Part shown: positions 14,494 to 14,888 of the stretch, in pieces
Layout of the letters: each line of letters begins with the position of its first letter
How positions within the stretch are numbered: the stretch's first letter is position 1
Source: Akkermansia sp.
Lineage (GTDB): Bacteria > Verrucomicrobiota > Verrucomicrobiia > Verrucomicrobiales > Akkermansiaceae
Reading direction: 5' to 3'
Assembly: GCA_020047775.1 (NCBI GenBank)
Contig: JAIFNK010000027.1
Span: forward strand, 1-14,888
Length of the DNA stretch: 14,888 bases
The notes under the pieces: generated by a model
What the model was told of the DNA's origin: nothing
The model's database searches: none
Seen by the model: only the letters and a program-made list of their open reading frames with translations
Made by a program: the position numbers and the translations under genes

Positions 14494-14888
14494 ACCTTCA
14501 GTCTTGATGGCAGCGGCTTCCTCGTCTCCGGCGGCGGCCCGGTTGGCTTCGCCGCTTGGCAGGCTGCCAACGGCACTCTCGGCGACCGCAGTGACGATCA
14601 CGACAACGACGGCGTGGACAATGGCACCGAGCATTTCATCCATGGCACGGTAGCCAACTCCGGCTTCACCGCGCTGCCCGGTGTGGACAAGGCCCTCGAT
14701 GGCACGCTCAACGTCACCTGGACCAAGGCCGGCACCTACACAGGTTCATACCCCACGCACTACGTGGTGGAAACTTCGACCACCCTTGCAGGCCCCTGGA
14801 CCATCGAGACCTCACCCGGAAACGTCAGCTTTCCATCGGCAAACGAGGTGAAATACACCTTCCCTGGAGGCCCTGGCTACAGCGGTAA
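14494..14888 (+). CDS. C-terminal part of an exported protein with a related C-terminal module (5' missing, runs off the window)
   Basis: On the plus strand the frame is open from 14434 to the last base, but sensible sequence begins near 14494. It reads TFSLDGSGFLVSGGGPVGFA, then AAWQAANGTLGDRSDDHDND, GVDNGTEHFIHGTVANSGFT, VTWTKAGTY, HYVVETSTTLAGPWTIETSP, and ends at GPGYSG with the codon cut by the window edge. The order (aromatic lead-in, DxDxDGVxNG calcium-type loop, YxVExSxxL strand, and presumably a Phe-x-Arg ending outside) matches the general plan of the three C-terminal modules in this window. It is more distant from them than they are from each other. There is no start codon, ribosome binding site or signal peptide, so the 5' part of the gene was lost at the junction with the regulator fragment. 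Confidence 0.6.

Noticed and set aside
14494..14643. N-terminal part of the 175-residue minus-strand frame as a membrane segment of the regulator
   Set aside because: The Val/Ala-rich stretch (IVHAVVVVIVTAVAES) is the antisense of a plus-strand calcium-loop-like DHDNDGVDNG module and is not part of a LacI-family protein.

Overview
The window looks like a chromosomal stretch of a GC-rich, Gram-negative bacterium of the Verrucomicrobiota. The clues are large secreted multi-domain proteins (PA14, FN3, LamG, malectin), a recurring C-terminal module of the type abundant in that phylum, remnants of ThuA and DUF1080 proteins, and a GH29 fucosidase next to a LacI-type regulator remnant. No finer placement can be made from sequence alone. 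I saw no rRNA, tRNA, CRISPR array or insertion sequence.

Region by region: 1-2091 is the 3' part of a right-handed beta-helix protein followed by FN3, LamG and the C-terminal module. 2158-6639 is a 1493-residue protein with PA14, a clan GH-A-like glycosidase core apparently interrupted by a beta-sandwich, FN3, another sandwich and the module. 6769-9059 was one GH5-like enzyme (GH5, CHB_HEX-type, malectin, module), now split by a one-base frameshift near 8068. 9086-9604 holds gene debris: a signal peptide and ThuA-like N-terminus joined in frame to a DUF1080-like C-terminus, then the C-terminal tail of another protein. 9606-10427 is the N-terminal part of a larger LamG-type protein, cut off just before the next gene. 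10424-12052 is an intact secreted TIM-barrel glycosidase-like protein. 12189-14009 (minus) is an intact GH29 alpha-L-fucosidase. 14116-14493 (minus) is the effector-binding C-terminus of a LacI-family regulator without its DNA-binding half. It abuts the C-terminal part of another exported protein (plus strand), which runs off the window.

All recognisable intact products carry signal peptides and act on glycans, so the region reads as an extracellular or periplasmic polysaccharide-utilisation locus with no SusC/SusD pair in view. Fucose-containing glycans are a plausible but unproven substrate, based on the GH29 enzyme. The regulator remnant lies upstream of the GH29 gene in the same direction, with a quasi-palindrome between them.

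Two things stand out. First, three consecutive exported proteins end in clearly homologous C-terminal modules of about 150 residues, and a fourth, divergent one lies at the right edge; this is a candidate sorting or anchoring signal. Second, the stretch from 8.0 kb to the right edge contains a frameshift and at least four abrupt truncation or deletion junctions. That indicates either a locus decaying by recombination or a chimeric assembly.
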